Positions 37,687 to 50,619 are shown, counted from the stretch's first letter. The stretch: DNA of 64,000 nucleotides from Erwinia sp. JUb26 (GCF_003751505.1 NZ_RJVB01000005.1:372001-436000), one strand, 5' to 3'. Notes: generated from the sequence alone by a model not told the origin. Made by a program: numbers and translations.

Positions 37687-38645
37687 GAGCGCGCTCCTTC
37701 ACTTTTCGCCAGTCGCATAATCATCAGCTTGGAAAATGCCAGCACGATAAAGGTAATGACGAACAGAATCAGCCCCAGCTCCATCAGCGCCGCGGTATGC
37801 ACGCCGGATTCCGCTTCAGCAAATTCGTTAGCCAGTGCCGAGGTAATACTGTTGCCCGGCATAAACAGCGAGGCGCTGTCGAGCTGGTAGGTATTACCGA
37901 TAATAAAGGTCACCGCCATCGTTTCACCGAGTGCACGACCCAGTCCGAGCATCACGCCGCCAATCACACCATTTTTGGTGAACGGCAGTACGACCCGCCA
38001 GATCACTTCCCAGGTGGTGCAACCGATGCCGTAAGCCGACTCTTTCATCATCACGGGCGTCTGTTCAAACACGTCACGCATCACCGACGCGATGTAAGGA
38101 ATGATCATGATTGCCAGGATAATGCCCGCCGCGAGGATACCGATACCGAATGCCGGGCCGGAGAACAGCGCGCCAACAATCGGGATATTCGACATCACAT
38201 CGCCGACCGGCTGCTGGAAGTACTTGGCAAACAGCGGCGCAAAAATAAACAGCCCCCACATGCCGTAAACAATACTGGGAATGGCCGCCAGCAGTTCAAT
38301 TGCCACGCCAAGAGGGCGGCGTAGCCAGTTGGGTGCCAGCTCGGTCAGGAACAGTGCAATGCCAAAGCTCACCGGAACGGCGATGATCAGGGCAATAACG
38401 GAGGTCACGATGGTGCCGTAAATCGGAACCAGCGCACCGAATTGTTCGTTGGGTGCATCCCACTCTTTGGTCCACAGGAAGGAGAGACCAAATTTATGGA
38501 TGCTGGGCCAGGAGGAAAATATCAGGGAAACAATAATGCCACCGAGGAGGAGCAGAACAATCAGCGCGGACAGTTTTACCAGCGCACCGAAAATAATGTC
38601 ACCCTGTTTGCCGGGAGCTTTGAATGTCGGCTTGGTTGCAGCCAT
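37683..38645 (-). CDS. pstC: Phosphate ABC transporter permease PstC
   Basis: A 320-residue permease (E. coli 319) beginning [19 protein letters not shown]. Six hydrophobic segments and the docking loop [23 protein letters not shown] are clear. ATG 38645 is used, with GAGAAG upstream; the frame also extends to 38690 but the upstream part lies inside the pstS-pstC hairpin. It is the first gene after the hairpin. Confidence 0.97.
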   Translation of the reverse strand: MAATKPTFKAPGKQGDIIFGALVKLSALIVLLLLGGIIVSLIFSSWPSIHKFGLSFLWTKEWDAPNEQFGALVPIYGTIVTSVIALIIAVPVSFGIALFLTELAPNWLRRPLGVAIELLAAIPSIVYGMWGLFIFAPLFAKYFQQPVGDVMSNIPIVGALFSGPAFGIGILAAGIILAIMIIPYIASVMRDVFEQTPVMMKESAYGIGCTTWEVIWRVVLPFTKNGVIGGVMLGLGRALGETMAVTFIIGNTYQLDSASLFMPGNSITSALANEFAEAESGVHTAALMELGLILFVITFIVLAFSKLMIMRLAKSEGARS

Positions 38646-38679
38646 AGTCTTCTCGATTTTGATACTGCGGATAAGTATC

Positions 38680-38699
38680 GGGTCAGGCAAGCCTGACCC
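38680..38699 (-). terminator. pstS-pstC intercistronic hairpin
   Basis: Perfect 8-bp arms GGGTCAGG (38680-38687) and CCTGACCC (38692-38699), loop CAAG. Such a hairpin after pstS protects the mRNA and lowers downstream expression, giving more binding protein than channel. There is no strong T-tract. Confidence 0.65.
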
Positions 38700-38719
38700 C
38701 TGGGATAGTCAGCCGAAGC

Positions 38720-39760
38720 TTAGTACAGCGCTTTACCAGAGCTGTCTTTGATATTCGCTTTCCATGCGGCACGGATCTGCGTTACCACTGACTCAGGCAG
38801 GGAAGCGTAGTCCAGGCCTGCGGTGGTTTTGCCGCCGTTTTTATAAGCCCAGTCGAAGAACTTCAGCACCGTTGCGCCTTTCTCAGCGTCAGCCTGCTGT
38901 TTGTGCACCAGGATAAAGGTGGTTGAGGTGATCGGCCATGCATTATCACCCTTCTGGAAGGTCAGATCCTGAGCGAAAGACTGGCTCCAGTCTGCGCCTT
39001 TAGCCGCGTCGCTAAAGCTCTTCTCACCAGGGGAGATGGCTTTACCATCGGCATCCACCAGTTTGGTGTAGGCCAGGCTGTTCTGCTTGGCGTAAGCGTA
39101 TTCTACGTAGCCGATTGAGCCAGGCAGACGCTGTACGAATGCGGCCACGCCGTCGTTACCTTTACCGCCCAGACCGACCGGCCAGTTAACGGTGCTGCCT
39201 TTACCGACTTTGCTGCTCCAGTCGCTGTTCACTTTAGACAGGTAGCTGGTGAACACGAAAGAGGTACCTGAACCGTCAGCGCGGCGTACCACGTTGATGT
39301 CAGAGTCCGGCAGTTTCACGCCCGGGTTCAGCTTGGTGATCGCGGCATCGTTCCACTTTTTGATGTTGCCCAGGTAGATGTCGCCCACGGTTTTACCGTC
39401 GAGGATCAGCTGGCCAGATTTGATACCAGGAATATTAACCGCCAGTACCACGCCGCCAATAACTGTCGGAAACTGGAACAGACCATTTTTCTCAAGGTCT
39501 TCGTCTTTCATTGGCGCATCAGATGCACCGAAATCTACGGTTTTAGCAATGATCTGCTTAACGCCGCCGGAGGAACCGATCCCCTGATAGTTAACCTGAG
39601 TCCCTGTTGCGGTGTTGTACTCCGCAGCCCACTTGTTATAAACCGGAGCAGGGAAGGTACCGCCAGCGCCAGTCAGGTTGGTGGCTGCCATGGCAGATAC
39701 CGCACTCAGGGACAGGGTTACGGCGACGAATTGAGCCAGGGTTTTGTGCATCAGTGTCAT
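38720..39760 (-). CDS. pstS: Periplasmic phosphate-binding protein PstS
   Basis: A 346-residue precursor with a Sec signal peptide ([20 protein letters not shown]) and a mature part starting [18 protein letters not shown], as in E. coli PstS (346). Phosphate-contact segments [18 protein letters not shown] and [10 protein letters not shown] are intact. ATG 39760 is chosen for the strong GGAGGGAAC directly upstream. It captures phosphate for PstCAB. Tandem Pho boxes precede it, so it is induced by phosphate starvation through PhoB. Confidence 0.97.
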   Translation of the reverse strand: MTLMHKTLAQFVAVTLSLSAVSAMAATNLTGAGGTFPAPVYNKWAAEYNTATGTQVNYQGIGSSGGVKQIIAKTVDFGASDAPMKDEDLEKNGLFQFPTVIGGVVLAVNIPGIKSGQLILDGKTVGDIYLGNIKKWNDAAITKLNPGVKLPDSDINVVRRADGSGTSFVFTSYLSKVNSDWSSKVGKGSTVNWPVGLGGKGNDGVAAFVQRLPGSIGYVEYAYAKQNSLAYTKLVDADGKAISPGEKSFSDAAKGADWSQSFAQDLTFQKGDNAWPITSTTFILVHKQQADAEKGATVLKFFDWAYKNGGKTTAGLDYASLPESVVTQIRAAWKANIKDSSGKALY

Positions 39761-39832
39761 GTTCCCTCCACGGGATTAAAAGTCAGGCCAGTGCTGTGTT
39801 TATCTGAATAATGTTTGCTGCTGGAGGCAAAA

Positions 39833-39883
39833 TAGGACAGTTTGGTGACAGTAAAATGTACGAAATATGACACTTTTATGACA
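39833..39883 (-). promoter_or_regulatory. Tandem Pho boxes (PhoB sites) upstream of pstS
   Basis: Reading the minus strand from 39883, five 7-bp units follow each other every 11 bp: TGTCATA, TGTCATA, GTACATT, TGTCACC, TGTCCTA, with 4-bp A/T-rich spacers. Four match the PhoB half-site CTGTCAT well and the middle one is poor. The array ends 73 bp upstream of the pstS start. Confidence 0.88.
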
Positions 39884-39974
39884 TGCACACTGGGACATTA
39901 CGGATGGGCTTTAAATCAACGTCGCTGGATTATTGCGCAACGGCAGAAACCGCTGGCCGCCGCCGATCCCGGGT

Positions 39975-39994
39975 GCGGCAGGGCGTCCTGCCGC
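39975..39994 (-). terminator. Hairpin after the metalloprotease gene
   Basis: Perfect arms GCGGCAGG (39975-39982) and CCTGCCGC (39987-39994), loop GCGT, about 45 bp past the stop of the minus-strand gene at 40040. There is no T-tract. Confidence 0.5.
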
Positions 39995-40039
39995 TGGTAA
40001 TCTGATGGTCATATTACTGCCGGGCGGCGTAACGGGCAT

Positions 40040-41011
40040 TCAGCGTGAACACTCAATGCCTTCCATCGCCTGGCAGATCACGTCGTCAAACTGGTGCGAC
40101 TGCTGAAGCTTTTCCGGCCACTGATAGAACGGCAGATTCGCCTGGCGGGACTGTTCACGGCTCAGCGCCTGCAGCCGGGTAAGCAGCGGTTCCAGCGCCT
40201 CGCCACCCGGCAGGGTGGTGGTGCGGAAAACAGGATTACCGTCGAGGTAGCGTACCGCCTCAAGCTCCGGCGACAGCGTCACCGTGCCGTATTTCTCCCG
40301 GGCCAGTCGCTGCCAGAACGGCCAGGCTGAATAGCGCAGGGCATAAAGCTCAGCGCCTTTCAGTGGCGGCCGCGCCTGGAGTTTCTTCGACATGATAATT
40401 TCGCCGTTAAACGCGGATTCAATCCAGCGCGTCATGCCCTCCAGCAGCCAGCCGACTTTAAACTGGGTGTAGCCGTACTGATAAAGGTGAAACAGCTCGT
40501 GGGCCGGCGTGGGATTAAGCGGTTGATTGAGCTTAGAACTGATGCGGATGGTCAAGGCACAGGGCAGCCAGCTGCCGTCCTCACCCTTCACCCGCGTCAC
40601 TTCATCAAACGCCATACCGTTGCCGCGCGGCAGATCGAAAAGGTAGACGTGGATGGCTTTTGCCAGTCGGTAGCGCGGCTGCGCCAGCGGCGGGGTTAAC
40701 CGCAGCATTTGCTGGTAGTACTGATTGGCGGCCTGCAGCTGGATCGCCACGTTTTTAACGTAGTCCGGCGTGCCGCTGCCGGTGGTGTCATCCAGCGGAG
40801 GCGCATTGTCGCCGCTGCGGGTGTAGAAAATCACAAAGGGCTCGGCGCGCAGGGTTTCCGTCAGCGGATGCTGCTGTAAAAAAGCGCTGTCGCGGCACTC
40901 CCCCGGCGCATCCATCGCGGGCTGCGGTGGTCGGGCTGCCTGCACACCACCGGATATCCCCACCAGCCCGCCCAGCCCCATCAGTATCGCCATCAACTTT
41001 TTCAGTAACAT
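40040..41011 (-). CDS. Predicted secreted zinc metalloprotease (MXAN_6640-like family)
   Basis: A 323-residue precursor with a signal peptide (MLLKKLMAILMGLGGLVGIS, cleavage likely after VQA at residue 25). FVIFYTRSGDNAPPLDDTTG followed by GSGTPDYV resembles the calcium-binding-like loop of secreted metalloproteases of the MXAN_6640 type. The zinc motif HELFH is at residues 171-175, and Glu191 in WLLEGMTRW could be the third ligand. Four mature Cys could form disulfides. Substrate unknown. The gene sits between pstS and glmS, which are adjacent in E. coli. No transport or immunity gene is next to it. Confidence 0.72.
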   Translation of the reverse strand: MLLKKLMAILMGLGGLVGISGGVQAARPPQPAMDAPGECRDSAFLQQHPLTETLRAEPFVIFYTRSGDNAPPLDDTTGSGTPDYVKNVAIQLQAANQYYQQMLRLTPPLAQPRYRLAKAIHVYLFDLPRGNGMAFDEVTRVKGEDGSWLPCALTIRISSKLNQPLNPTPAHELFHLYQYGYTQFKVGWLLEGMTRWIESAFNGEIIMSKKLQARPPLKGAELYALRYSAWPFWQRLAREKYGTVTLSPELEAVRYLDGNPVFRTTTLPGGEALEPLLTRLQALSREQSRQANLPFYQWPEKLQQSHQFDDVICQAMEGIECSR

Positions 41012-41053
41012 GTCCTGCTCCTGCCGCCCGTCCGGATAATCCCGCTGCCGAAA

Positions 41054-41094
41054 GAAAAAAAAATCCAGCCGGCTGAAGGTCAGCAGGCTGGATT
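41054..41094 (-). terminator. Rho-independent terminator of glmS
   Basis: On the minus strand AATCCAGCC and GGCTGGATT arms (41086-41094 and 41062-41070) enclose an inner small stem and are followed by a run of T (41055-41061 on the plus strand as A). Confidence 0.9.
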
Positions 41095-41137
41095 ATATTT
41101 TAGCCGGGATCTGTAAACAGAGACGGCGGAGTAGAAA

Positions 41138-42967
41138 TTATTCTACGGTGACGGATTTCGCCAGGTTACGCGGCTGATCGACGTCGGTGCCCTTAATCAA
41201 TGCCACGTGATAGGAGAGCAGCTGTAGCGGCACGGTGTAGAAGATCGGTGCAATCACTTCTTCAACGTGCGGCAGCGGAATAATCCGCATCCCTTCGCTG
41301 CTGGCAAATCCGGCATCGACGTCGGCAAACACGTACAGCAGGCCGCCGCGCGCGCGAACTTCTTCAATGTTCGACTTCAGCTTCTCCAGCAGTTCGTTGT
41401 TAGGAGCCACCACGATCACCGGCATATCGGCATCAATCAGCGCCAGCGGGCCGTGCTTCAGCTCGCCCGCCGCGTAGGCTTCCGCATGAATATAGGAGAT
41501 CTCTTTCAGCTTGAGCGCCCCTTCCATGGCGATCGGGTACTGATCGCCACGGCCGAGGAACAGCGCATGCTGTTTATCAGAGAAATCTTCCGCCAGTTCA
41601 GCGATCAGCTCATCCTGCGACAGCATCTGCTCAATGCGGCTCGGCAGCGCCTGCAGGGCATGCACGATATCGTGCTCCACCTGCGGGTCGATACCCTTCA
41701 GGCGACCCACCCGCGCCACCAGCATCAGCAGTACGGTCAGCTGGGTGGTGAAGGCTTTGGTGGAGGCCACGCCGATTTCAGTGCCGGCTTTGGTCATCAG
41801 CGCCAGATCCGACTCGCGCACCAGTGAAGAACCGGCCACGTTGCAGATGGCCAGCGATCCCAGGTAGCCCAGCTCTTTCGACAGGCGCAGCGCCGCCAGC
41901 GTATCGGCGGTTTCACCGGACTGCGACAGCGTAATCAACAGGCTGTTTTTACGCACGGCGGATTTGCGATAGCGGAACTCGGAGGCGATCTCCACATCGC
42001 ACGGCACGTTAGCCAGCGATTCAAACCAGTAGCGGGATACCATACCGGAGTTGTAGGAGGTGCCGCAGGCCACAATCTGGATGTGCTCAACGTTCGCCAG
42101 CAGCGCGTCGGCATTAGGCCCCAGCTCGGAAAGATCCACCTCGCCGTGACTGAAACGCCCGCTCAGGGTGTTTTTGATCGCCACCGGCTGCTCATAAATT
42201 TCTTTCTGCATGTAGTGACGATAAATCCCTTTATCACCGGCGTCATACTGCACGTTGGATTCGATTTCCGCGCGTTTCACCGTGTTGCCGTCGCGATCGA
42301 GGATGATCACGTCACGGCGGGTGATTTCGGCAATATCGCCTTCTTCCAGATAGACGAAACGGCGAGTGACCGGGAGCAGCGCCAGCTGATCGGAAGCGAT
42401 GAAGTTCTCCCCCACGCCGCGACCAATCACCAGCAGACTGCCTGAGCGTGCCGCGATCAGCGTCGACGGATCGCGGCTGTCCATAATCACCATGCCGTAG
42501 GCACCGCGCAGCTGAGGGATAGTGCGCAGCACCACCTCACGCAGCGATCCGCCCTGTTTCTGCTCCCAGTGAACCAGATGAGCAACGACTTCGGTGTCGG
42601 TTTCGGACGCAAAGGTGTAACCGCGTTCAATCAGCAGCTCACGCAGCGGCTCGTGGTTCTCGATAATGCCGTTGTGAACAATGATGATATGGTCGGAAAT
42701 ATGCGGATGCGCATTGGCCTCCGACGGCTCTCCGTGGGTCGCCCAGCGGGTATGAGCAATACCGGTTCCCCCCACCAGCGGCGTGACTTCCGCCGCTTCG
42801 GCCAGGTTAACCACCTTACCCAAACGACGCAGGCGGGTGACATGACCCTGCTGGTCAACAACGGCCAGACCGGCGGAGTCATAACCACGATATTCCAGAC
42901 GACGCAGGCCTTCAAGCAGGATTTCTGCAATATCACGCTGCGCTACAGCACCAACAATTCCACACAT
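41138..42967 (-). CDS. glmS: Glutamine-fructose-6-phosphate aminotransferase
   Basis: A 609-residue enzyme that makes glucosamine 6-phosphate, the first step towards UDP-GlcNAc. The N-terminal glutaminase domain starts [17 protein letters not shown] with the catalytic Cys exposed after Met removal. The two SIS isomerase domains (about 285-609) contain [20 protein letters not shown] and [23 protein letters not shown]. The C-terminus LAKSVTVE is conserved. It lies downstream of glmU as in E. coli, but an ERIC element fills the gap. Confidence 0.98.
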   Translation of the reverse strand: MCGIVGAVAQRDIAEILLEGLRRLEYRGYDSAGLAVVDQQGHVTRLRRLGKVVNLAEAAEVTPLVGGTGIAHTRWATHGEPSEANAHPHISDHIIIVHNGIIENHEPLRELLIERGYTFASETDTEVVAHLVHWEQKQGGSLREVVLRTIPQLRGAYGMVIMDSRDPSTLIAARSGSLLVIGRGVGENFIASDQLALLPVTRRFVYLEEGDIAEITRRDVIILDRDGNTVKRAEIESNVQYDAGDKGIYRHYMQKEIYEQPVAIKNTLSGRFSHGEVDLSELGPNADALLANVEHIQIVACGTSYNSGMVSRYWFESLANVPCDVEIASEFRYRKSAVRKNSLLITLSQSGETADTLAALRLSKELGYLGSLAICNVAGSSLVRESDLALMTKAGTEIGVASTKAFTTQLTVLLMLVARVGRLKGIDPQVEHDIVHALQALPSRIEQMLSQDELIAELAEDFSDKQHALFLGRGDQYPIAMEGALKLKEISYIHAEAYAAGELKHGPLALIDADMPVIVVAPNNELLEKLKSNIEEVRARGGLLYVFADVDAGFASSEGMRIIPLPHVEEVIAPIFYTVPLQLLSYHVALIKGTDVDQPRNLAKSVTVE

Positions 42968-43040
42968 AGTAAATTTTCCTGACTTAATGGCATTTCGTAT
43001 GCCATCAGCGTTGTCTTCTGACCTGATTTTCCGGTTAAAA

Positions 43041-43159
43041 CGCTCAATCCTTCATGCTTCAGGAAGGCGGCAAGTCCGTGAATCCCCGGGAGCATAGCGA
43101 ACTATGTGACCGGGGTGAGCGGGCGAAGCCAACACACCTGTAGCTTGAAGGATGACGCG
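43041..43159. repeat. ERIC element in the glmU-glmS gap
   Basis: A 119-bp palindromic element with the ERIC hallmarks GTGAATCCCC, GGGAGCATA, TATGTGACC and GGGGTGAGCG, then GCCAACAC. The ends are inverted repeats (ATCCTTCATGCTTCAGG against TAGCTTGAAGGAT). The 11-mer ATTTTCCGGTT flanks it on both sides (43026-43036 and 43161-43171). It is probably transcribed as part of the glmU-glmS message and may fold into a long hairpin. Confidence 0.88.
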
Positions 43160-43257
43160 TATTTTCCGGTTCCCCGAGCCTTTGTAGAAAGTGGGGATTA
43201 TTTTTATGTTTACTGCTTTTTATATCGGGCGGGGTTTTCCCCCGTCCCGTTGAAAAC

Positions 43258-44628
43258 TTATTTTTTCTTTACCGGGCGCTGCCAGCTGGCGTTCAGCTGC
43301 TGCTCTTTCCGATTGTAGACCAGCCCGGCGGCGGGCACGTCTTTCATAATAGTCGTTCCGGCGGCAATGGTGACGCCGTCAGCCACCTTAACCGGTGCGA
43401 TAAGCTGGGTATCAGAACCGACAAACACATCATCACCGATGATGGTTTTCGACTTGTTCACCCCGTCGTAGTTGCAGGTGATTGTACCTGCGCCAATATT
43501 GACGTTTGTACCAATCTCGGCATCGCCCAGATAGCTCAGATGGCCCGCCTTGGAACCTTTGCCCAGGCGCGCTTTTTTCATCTCAACAAAGTTACCGACA
43601 TGCGCCCCTTCCGCCAGCTCGCTTCCCGGACGCAGGCGGGCGAACGGCCCGACGGTGCAGGCTTCGGCCAGCTGTGCATCTTCGATCACGGTGTACGGGC
43701 TGATAATGCTGTCGTCGGCAATGACGCTGTTTTTAATCACGCAGCCGCTGCCAATTTTGACGCGGTTGCCGAGGGTCACATGGCCCTCGATGATGACATT
43801 GGTATCAATCACCACATCACGCCCGTGCGCCAGCGTACCGCGCAGATCGAAGCGCGCCGGATCCAACAGCATCACGCCAGCCAGCAGCAGTTTTTCAGCC
43901 TGTTCGGCCTGATAAACGCGTTCCAGCGTGGCCAGCTGCAGGCGATTGTTGACGCCGTCGGTTTCGGTGGTGCGGGCAGGGTGTACCGCTTCGATATGGC
44001 GGCCTTCCAGATGGGCCAGCGCAATGATATCGGTGATGTAGTATTCACCCTGCGCGTTGTTATTGGTCAGCTTGCCCAGCCAGCGCTTGAGGTCGGCACC
44101 GTTGGCCAGCAGGATGCCGGTATTGATTTCATTAATTAGCAGTTGTTCCGGTGCGGCATCTTTTTGCTCGATGATGCCAACCACTTTGCCGCCTTCACGA
44201 ATGATGCGGCCGTAGCCCGTCGGGTTATCGAGGATCACCGTCAGCAGACCAATGCCGCCCTCGGGTTTAGCGGCCTGAAGCTGGCGCAGGGTATCCACCG
44301 AGATCAGCGGCACGTCGCCGTACAGCATCAGAATATCTTCGTCATCGGCAAAATGAGGTGCGGCCTGCTGCATCGCATGCCCGGTTCCCAGCTGCTCGGC
44401 CTGGAGCACCCAGTTCAGCGAGGCATCATCCAGCGTGCTTTTCAGCAGATCGCCACCGTGGCCGTAAACCAGATTAACCTGCTGCGCGTTTAGCGCCTTG
44501 GCGGCATCGATAACGTGCTGAACCATCGGTTTTCCGGCCAGCAGGTGCAGCACTTTTGGCAGGTCGGAGTACATGCGGGTTCCTTTGCCAGCGGCAAGGA
44601 TCACCACGCTCATCGGGCTGGTAGACAT
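43258..44628 (-). CDS. glmU: Bifunctional UDP-GlcNAc pyrophosphorylase / GlcN-1-P acetyltransferase
   Basis: A 456-residue two-domain enzyme for the last two steps to UDP-GlcNAc. The N-terminal uridyltransferase has [18 protein letters not shown] and [10 protein letters not shown]. The C-terminal left-handed beta-helix (about 230-456) carries hexapeptide repeats, with [20 protein letters not shown] and [17 protein letters not shown] 44628 is selected because AGGA lies 5 bases upstream and the length equals E. coli (456); ATG 44634 overlaps that site. It precedes glmS. Confidence 0.97.
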   Translation of the reverse strand: MSTSPMSVVILAAGKGTRMYSDLPKVLHLLAGKPMVQHVIDAAKALNAQQVNLVYGHGGDLLKSTLDDASLNWVLQAEQLGTGHAMQQAAPHFADDEDILMLYGDVPLISVDTLRQLQAAKPEGGIGLLTVILDNPTGYGRIIREGGKVVGIIEQKDAAPEQLLINEINTGILLANGADLKRWLGKLTNNNAQGEYYITDIIALAHLEGRHIEAVHPARTTETDGVNNRLQLATLERVYQAEQAEKLLLAGVMLLDPARFDLRGTLAHGRDVVIDTNVIIEGHVTLGNRVKIGSGCVIKNSVIADDSIISPYTVIEDAQLAEACTVGPFARLRPGSELAEGAHVGNFVEMKKARLGKGSKAGHLSYLGDAEIGTNVNIGAGTITCNYDGVNKSKTIIGDDVFVGSDTQLIAPVKVADGVTIAAGTTIMKDVPAAGLVYNRKEQQLNASWQRPVKKK

Positions 44629-44743
44629 AGACATCCTGATTCTTGTTTTGATGAGGAAAGTAAAGCGGTTTAGCGCTAAGAATACTACATTTTTCTTGGC
44701 CCGAAATTAGCTTTCAGAACAGCGGAGATTTGAAACGACAGGC

Positions 44744-44777
44744 AAAAAAAATGCCAGTCAGTTTCCTGACTGGCATT
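44744..44777 (-). terminator. Terminator of the atp operon
   Basis: Perfect 12-bp arms AATGCCAGTCAG (44750-44761) and CTGACTGGCATT (44766-44777), loop TTTC, followed on the minus strand by a run of T. It lies directly after the atpC stop. Confidence 0.93.
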
Positions 44778-44795
44778 CTGCAGCTTAAACCTGAG

Positions 44796-45215
44796 TTACA
44801 TCGCTTTCTTGGTCAACTCAATGACGCGCAGCTTAGCAATGGCTTTCGCCAGTTCTGCCGACGCGATAGCGAAGTCTACATCGCCGTGAGAGCTGTTCAT
44901 GTGCTCTTCAGCTTTGCGTTTCGCTTCCAGCGCGCGCGCTTCATCAAGGTCGGTACCACGGATCGCGGTGTCAGCCAGCACGGTAACCGCGCCAGGCTGC
45001 ACTTCCAGCACGCCGCCGGAGAGGTAAATCACCTCTTCGTCACCGTGCTGCTTAACGATGCGAACCATACCAGGCTTAATGGCAGTCAGGAGCGGGGCGT
45101 GGTTTGGGCGAATACCCAGCTCACCTTCGCTACCTGATACCTGGATGCTTTGTACCAGACCGGAGAACATTTGCAGTTCTGCGCTGACAACGTCCAGGTG
45201 AAAAGTCATAGCCAT
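44796..45215 (-). CDS. atpC: ATP synthase F1 epsilon subunit
   Basis: A 139-residue central-stalk subunit, same length as in E. coli. The N-terminal beta-sandwich ([38 protein letters not shown]) is followed by the C-terminal two-helix part ([18 protein letters not shown], ending VIELTKKAM) that can inhibit ATP hydrolysis. It is the last gene of the operon. Confidence 0.98.
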   Translation of the reverse strand: MAMTFHLDVVSAELQMFSGLVQSIQVSGSEGELGIRPNHAPLLTAIKPGMVRIVKQHGDEEVIYLSGGVLEVQPGAVTVLADTAIRGTDLDEARALEAKRKAEEHMNSSHGDVDFAIASAELAKAIAKLRVIELTKKAM

Positions 45216-45288
45216 AATTAACCTCCTGAGAAACTAACCCGTCATACTTCAGGCCGCATTACTGCAACCTGAATGACTCAGGGTAAAA

Positions 45289-46734
<1,446 letters not shown>

Positions 46735-47604
46735 TTAAACCGCGGAGGCCCCCGAGACGATCTCGGTAAGTTCCTGGGTGATGCTGGCCTGACGAGCCTT
46801 GTTGTATACCAACTGCAGCTCTTTGATCAGGTTTCCGCCGTTGTCGGTTGCGGCTTTCATCGCCACCATTCGCGCGGCCTGCTCGCTGGCCAGGTTTTCT
46901 ACAACACCCTGGTAAACCTGAGATTCGACATAGCGACGCAGTAACGTGTCCAGCAGCGCTTTCGGATCCGGCTCATACAGATAGTCCCAGGTACTCTTCT
47001 TCACAACGCCTTCCGCATCATCCGCTGGCGGTAACGGCAGCAGCTGTACGATCTGTGGAGACTGAGACATGGTGTTGATAAATTTGTTGCTGACAATAAA
47101 CAGCTTGTCCAGGCGGCCTTCATCGTATGCTTGCAGCATCACTTTGACCGGGCCAATCAGGTCGGAGAGGGCAGGTTTGTCACCCATTCCGTTTACCTGA
47201 GCAACCACGTTGCCACCGACAGAACTGAAGAATGACAGGCCTTTAGAACCGATAATGGCGAGATCGCTCTCAACGCCTTTATCTGCCCAGCCTTTCATAT
47301 CTGCCAGCAATCTTTTGAACAGGTTAATGTTCAAACCACCACAAAGCCCGCGGTCGGTAGATACGACCAGATAGCCAACGCGTTTAACGGCGCGCTCTTC
47401 CAGGTAAGGGTGCTTGTATTCCAGATTACCTAACGCAATGTGACCAATCACTTTGCGCATGGTTTCTGCATAAGGACGGCTGGCCGCCATGCGTTCTTGC
47501 GATTTACGCATTTTGGAGGCGGCGACCATTTCCATCGCTTTGGTGATCTTCTGCGTGTTTTGCACGCTGCCGATCTTACTACGTATCTCTTTTGCGCCGG
47601 CCAT
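46735..47604 (-). CDS. atpG: ATP synthase F1 gamma subunit
   Basis: A 289-residue rotor shaft subunit (E. coli 287). N- and C-terminal helices form the coiled coil that turns inside the alpha3beta3 ring: [32 protein letters not shown] at the start and [20 protein letters not shown] at the end, which is the family signature. [13 protein letters not shown] is also typical. Confidence 0.98.
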   Translation of the reverse strand: MAGAKEIRSKIGSVQNTQKITKAMEMVAASKMRKSQERMAASRPYAETMRKVIGHIALGNLEYKHPYLEERAVKRVGYLVVSTDRGLCGGLNINLFKRLLADMKGWADKGVESDLAIIGSKGLSFFSSVGGNVVAQVNGMGDKPALSDLIGPVKVMLQAYDEGRLDKLFIVSNKFINTMSQSPQIVQLLPLPPADDAEGVVKKSTWDYLYEPDPKALLDTLLRRYVESQVYQGVVENLASEQAARMVAMKAATDNGGNLIKELQLVYNKARQASITQELTEIVSGASAV

Positions 47605-47658
47605 AAGCTTCTCCTCAAAGCCTTGCGGCCTGCCCCCTAAGGAACAAGCCGCCAGACA

Positions 47659-49200
47659 TTACCAGGACTGGGTTGCTTTAAACGTCTCGAGGAGGCCTTT
47701 CAGCTTCTCTTCGATTTCGCCGTTATAGTTACCAGTCTGGTTGATATCAGCCATCAGCTCAGCGTGATCGCGATCCGCGAAGGACAGCAGTGCCGCTTCG
47801 AAGCTACCGATTTTCGCCAGTTCGACGTCATTCAGGAAGCCGCGCTCGGCAGCAAACAGCACCAGACCCTGCTGCGCTACGGACATCGGCGCATACTGTT
47901 TCTGTTTCAGCAGCTCGGTCACTTTCTGACCGTGGCTCAGCTGTTTGCGGGTTGCTTCGTCCAGATCGGATGCGAACTGAGAGAACGCAGCCAGTTCACG
48001 ATACTGTGCCAGCGCGGTACGGATACCACCGGACAGTTTCTTGATGATCTTGGTCTGCGCTGCACCACCCACACGGGATACCGAAATACCCGGGTTAACT
48101 GCTGGACGAATACCAGAGTTAAACAGGTTGGTTTCCAGGAAGATCTGACCATCGGTAATCGAGATTACGTTGGTCGGAACGAACGCAGAAACGTCACCCG
48201 CCTGGGTTTCGATGATTGGCAGCGCGGTCAGAGAACCGGTTTTACCTTTCACTTCACCGTTGGTGAAACGCTCAACGTAGTCGGCGCTCACGCGGGAAGC
48301 ACGCTCCAGCAGACGGGAGTGGAGGTAGAACACGTCGCCTGGGAATGCTTCACGGCCCGGTGGACGGCGCAGCAGCAGGGAAACCTGACGGTAAGCAACG
48401 GCCTGTTTAGACAGGTCATCGTATACGATCAGCGCGTCTTCACCGCGGTCACGGAAGTATTCGCCCATTGCGCAACCGGCATACGGTGCCAGGTATTGCA
48501 GAGCAGCAGACTCAGATGCGGTTGCAACAACAACGATGGTGTTAGCCAGCGCGTTGTGTTCTTCCAGCTTACGCACCACGTTAGCGATGGTAGAGGCTTT
48601 CTGACCGATAGCAACGTAAACGCATTTGATGCCGGAATCGCGCTGGTTGATGATCGCATCGATCGCCATCGCGGTTTTACCGGTCTGACGGTCACCGATG
48701 ATCAGCTCACGCTGGCCACGGCCGATTGGAATCATCGCATCGACAGATTTGTAACCGGTCTGTACAGGCTGGTCAACGGACTGACGATCGATAACGCCCG
48801 GTGCAATCACTTCGATCGGCGAGAAGCCGTCGTTGTCGATAGCGCCTTTACCGTCGATAGGTGCACCCAGGGTGTTCACCACGCGGCCCAGCAGGCCACG
48901 GCCTACCGGAACTTCCAGGATACGGCCAGTACACTTAACCTTCATGCCTTCGGCGAGGTCAGCGTATGGGCCCATCACTACGGCACCAACGGAGTCGCGC
49001 TCCAGGTTCAGTGCGATAGCGTAACGGTTACCCGGCAGGGCAATCATCTCACCCTGCATCACATCGGCCAGGCCGTTGACGCGGATGATACCGTCACTTA
49101 CGGAAACAATAGTACCTTCGTTGTGAGCTTCGCTCACTACATTGAACTGAGCAATGCGCTGCTTGATCAGTTCGCTGATTTCGGTGGAATTCAGTTGCAT
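47659..49200 (-). CDS. atpA: ATP synthase F1 alpha subunit
   Basis: A 513-residue subunit, same length as in E. coli, starting [16 protein letters not shown] at ATG 49200; the longer frame to 49290 runs into atpH. The P-loop [15 protein letters not shown], the region [18 protein letters not shown] and the signature [13 protein letters not shown] are clear. It contributes the non-catalytic nucleotide sites and the arginine finger. Confidence 0.99.
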   Translation of the reverse strand: MQLNSTEISELIKQRIAQFNVVSEAHNEGTIVSVSDGIIRVNGLADVMQGEMIALPGNRYAIALNLERDSVGAVVMGPYADLAEGMKVKCTGRILEVPVGRGLLGRVVNTLGAPIDGKGAIDNDGFSPIEVIAPGVIDRQSVDQPVQTGYKSVDAMIPIGRGQRELIIGDRQTGKTAMAIDAIINQRDSGIKCVYVAIGQKASTIANVVRKLEEHNALANTIVVVATASESAALQYLAPYAGCAMGEYFRDRGEDALIVYDDLSKQAVAYRQVSLLLRRPPGREAFPGDVFYLHSRLLERASRVSADYVERFTNGEVKGKTGSLTALPIIETQAGDVSAFVPTNVISITDGQIFLETNLFNSGIRPAVNPGISVSRVGGAAQTKIIKKLSGGIRTALAQYRELAAFSQFASDLDEATRKQLSHGQKVTELLKQKQYAPMSVAQQGLVLFAAERGFLNDVELAKIGSFEAALLSFADRDHAELMADINQTGNYNGEIEEKLKGLLETFKATQSW

Positions 49201-49216
49201 ATATGCTCCAGTCCCC

Positions 49217-49750
49217 TTAAGACTGCAAGACGTCTGCGAGGCGTTCGAGACGACCGCGTACGCTTCCGTCAATGACCATATCACCCGCACGGATGATTAC
49301 GCCTGCCATTACAGACTTATCAATTTTGCAATTCAGCTTAACTTTGCGTGACAGACGTTTTTCCATCGCGCTGCTGATTTTGGTCAGCTGTTCATCGCTC
49401 AATGTCGTGGAAGAGATAACTTCAACCTCGGCGGTCGCATCATGTGCGGCACGCAGTTGGATGAACTGTTCCAGAACAGCGGTAAGCGCTGGCAAACGTT
49501 TGTTTTCAGCCATAACCTTAATCAGGTTCTGGCCGGCTTCGTCGAGTTGGTCACCACAGATTGCGATGAAAGCGCCAGACAACGCTTCCGGCGCCAGAGC
49601 GCCGGAAAGAAGTTCTGATACCTGTTCATTGCCAGCCACTTCGGCGGCAAACGCCAGCATCTGCTGCCAGCGATCGACACTTTGATGCTCAACCGCAAAG
49701 TCAAAAGCGGCTTTAGCGTAGGGGCGAGCTACGGTAGTAAATTCAGACAT
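49217..49750 (-). CDS. atpH: ATP synthase F1 delta subunit
   Basis: A 177-residue peripheral-stalk subunit that joins the b dimer to the top of F1. The start [22 protein letters not shown] and the C-terminal [21 protein letters not shown] are the two conserved parts of the family. Same length as in E. coli. Confidence 0.98.
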   Translation of the reverse strand: MSEFTTVARPYAKAAFDFAVEHQSVDRWQQMLAFAAEVAGNEQVSELLSGALAPEALSGAFIAICGDQLDEAGQNLIKVMAENKRLPALTAVLEQFIQLRAAHDATAEVEVISSTTLSDEQLTKISSAMEKRLSRKVKLNCKIDKSVMAGVIIRAGDMVIDGSVRGRLERLADVLQS

Positions 49751-49761
49751 CAGCCCCTCCC

Positions 49762-50232
49762 TTACAGTTCAGCGACCAGTTTATCTACGATGTCGCTGTT
49801 AGCAGCTTCATCCACGGAGCGTTCAATGATTTTCTCGGCGCCGGCAACAGCCAGCATCGCGACCTGCTTACGCAACTCTTCACGTGCACGTTTACGCTCG
49901 GCATCGATTTCAGCCTGCGCCTGGGTGACGATCTTGTTACGTTCCTGTTCAGCCTCGGCTTTCGCTTCGTCCAGGATCTGTGCACGGCGTTTGTTCGCCT
50001 GCTCAATGATTACCTGAGCGTCATCTTTCGCTTTTTTCAGCTGGTCGGTCGCATTAGCCTGCGCGAGATCCAAATCTTTTTTGGCACGTTCAGCGGAAGC
50101 AAGGCCTTCAGCAACTTCTTTCTGGCGCTTTTCGATAGCGGCCATCAGCGGCGGCCATACGTACTTCATGCAGAACAGGACAAACAGGATGAACGCGATG
50201 GCCTGGCCGAGGATTGTTGCATTAATGTTCAC
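49762..50232 (-). CDS. atpF: ATP synthase F0 b subunit
   Basis: A 156-residue peripheral-stalk subunit. One N-terminal membrane helix ([21 protein letters not shown]) is followed by a long charged helix that forms the dimeric right-handed coiled coil ([21 protein letters not shown] onwards). Length and sequence match E. coli AtpF. Confidence 0.98.
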   Translation of the reverse strand: MNINATILGQAIAFILFVLFCMKYVWPPLMAAIEKRQKEVAEGLASAERAKKDLDLAQANATDQLKKAKDDAQVIIEQANKRRAQILDEAKAEAEQERNKIVTQAQAEIDAERKRAREELRKQVAMLAVAGAEKIIERSVDEAANSDIVDKLVAEL

Positions 50233-50294
50233 AGCACAATGCCTCTTATTAAGTTAACTTTTTCTGCCGCCGTTACAGCGGCAGAAGCCGTTTA

Positions 50295-50591
<297 letters not shown>

Positions 50592-50619
50592 TTAAAACGC
50601 AGTAGTGTTGAGAAAAAAA

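Noticed and set aside
47764..49275. 503-codon plus-strand frame opposite atpA
   Set aside because: A codon-usage shadow of the highly expressed atpA gene. Its translation has no recognisable domain.
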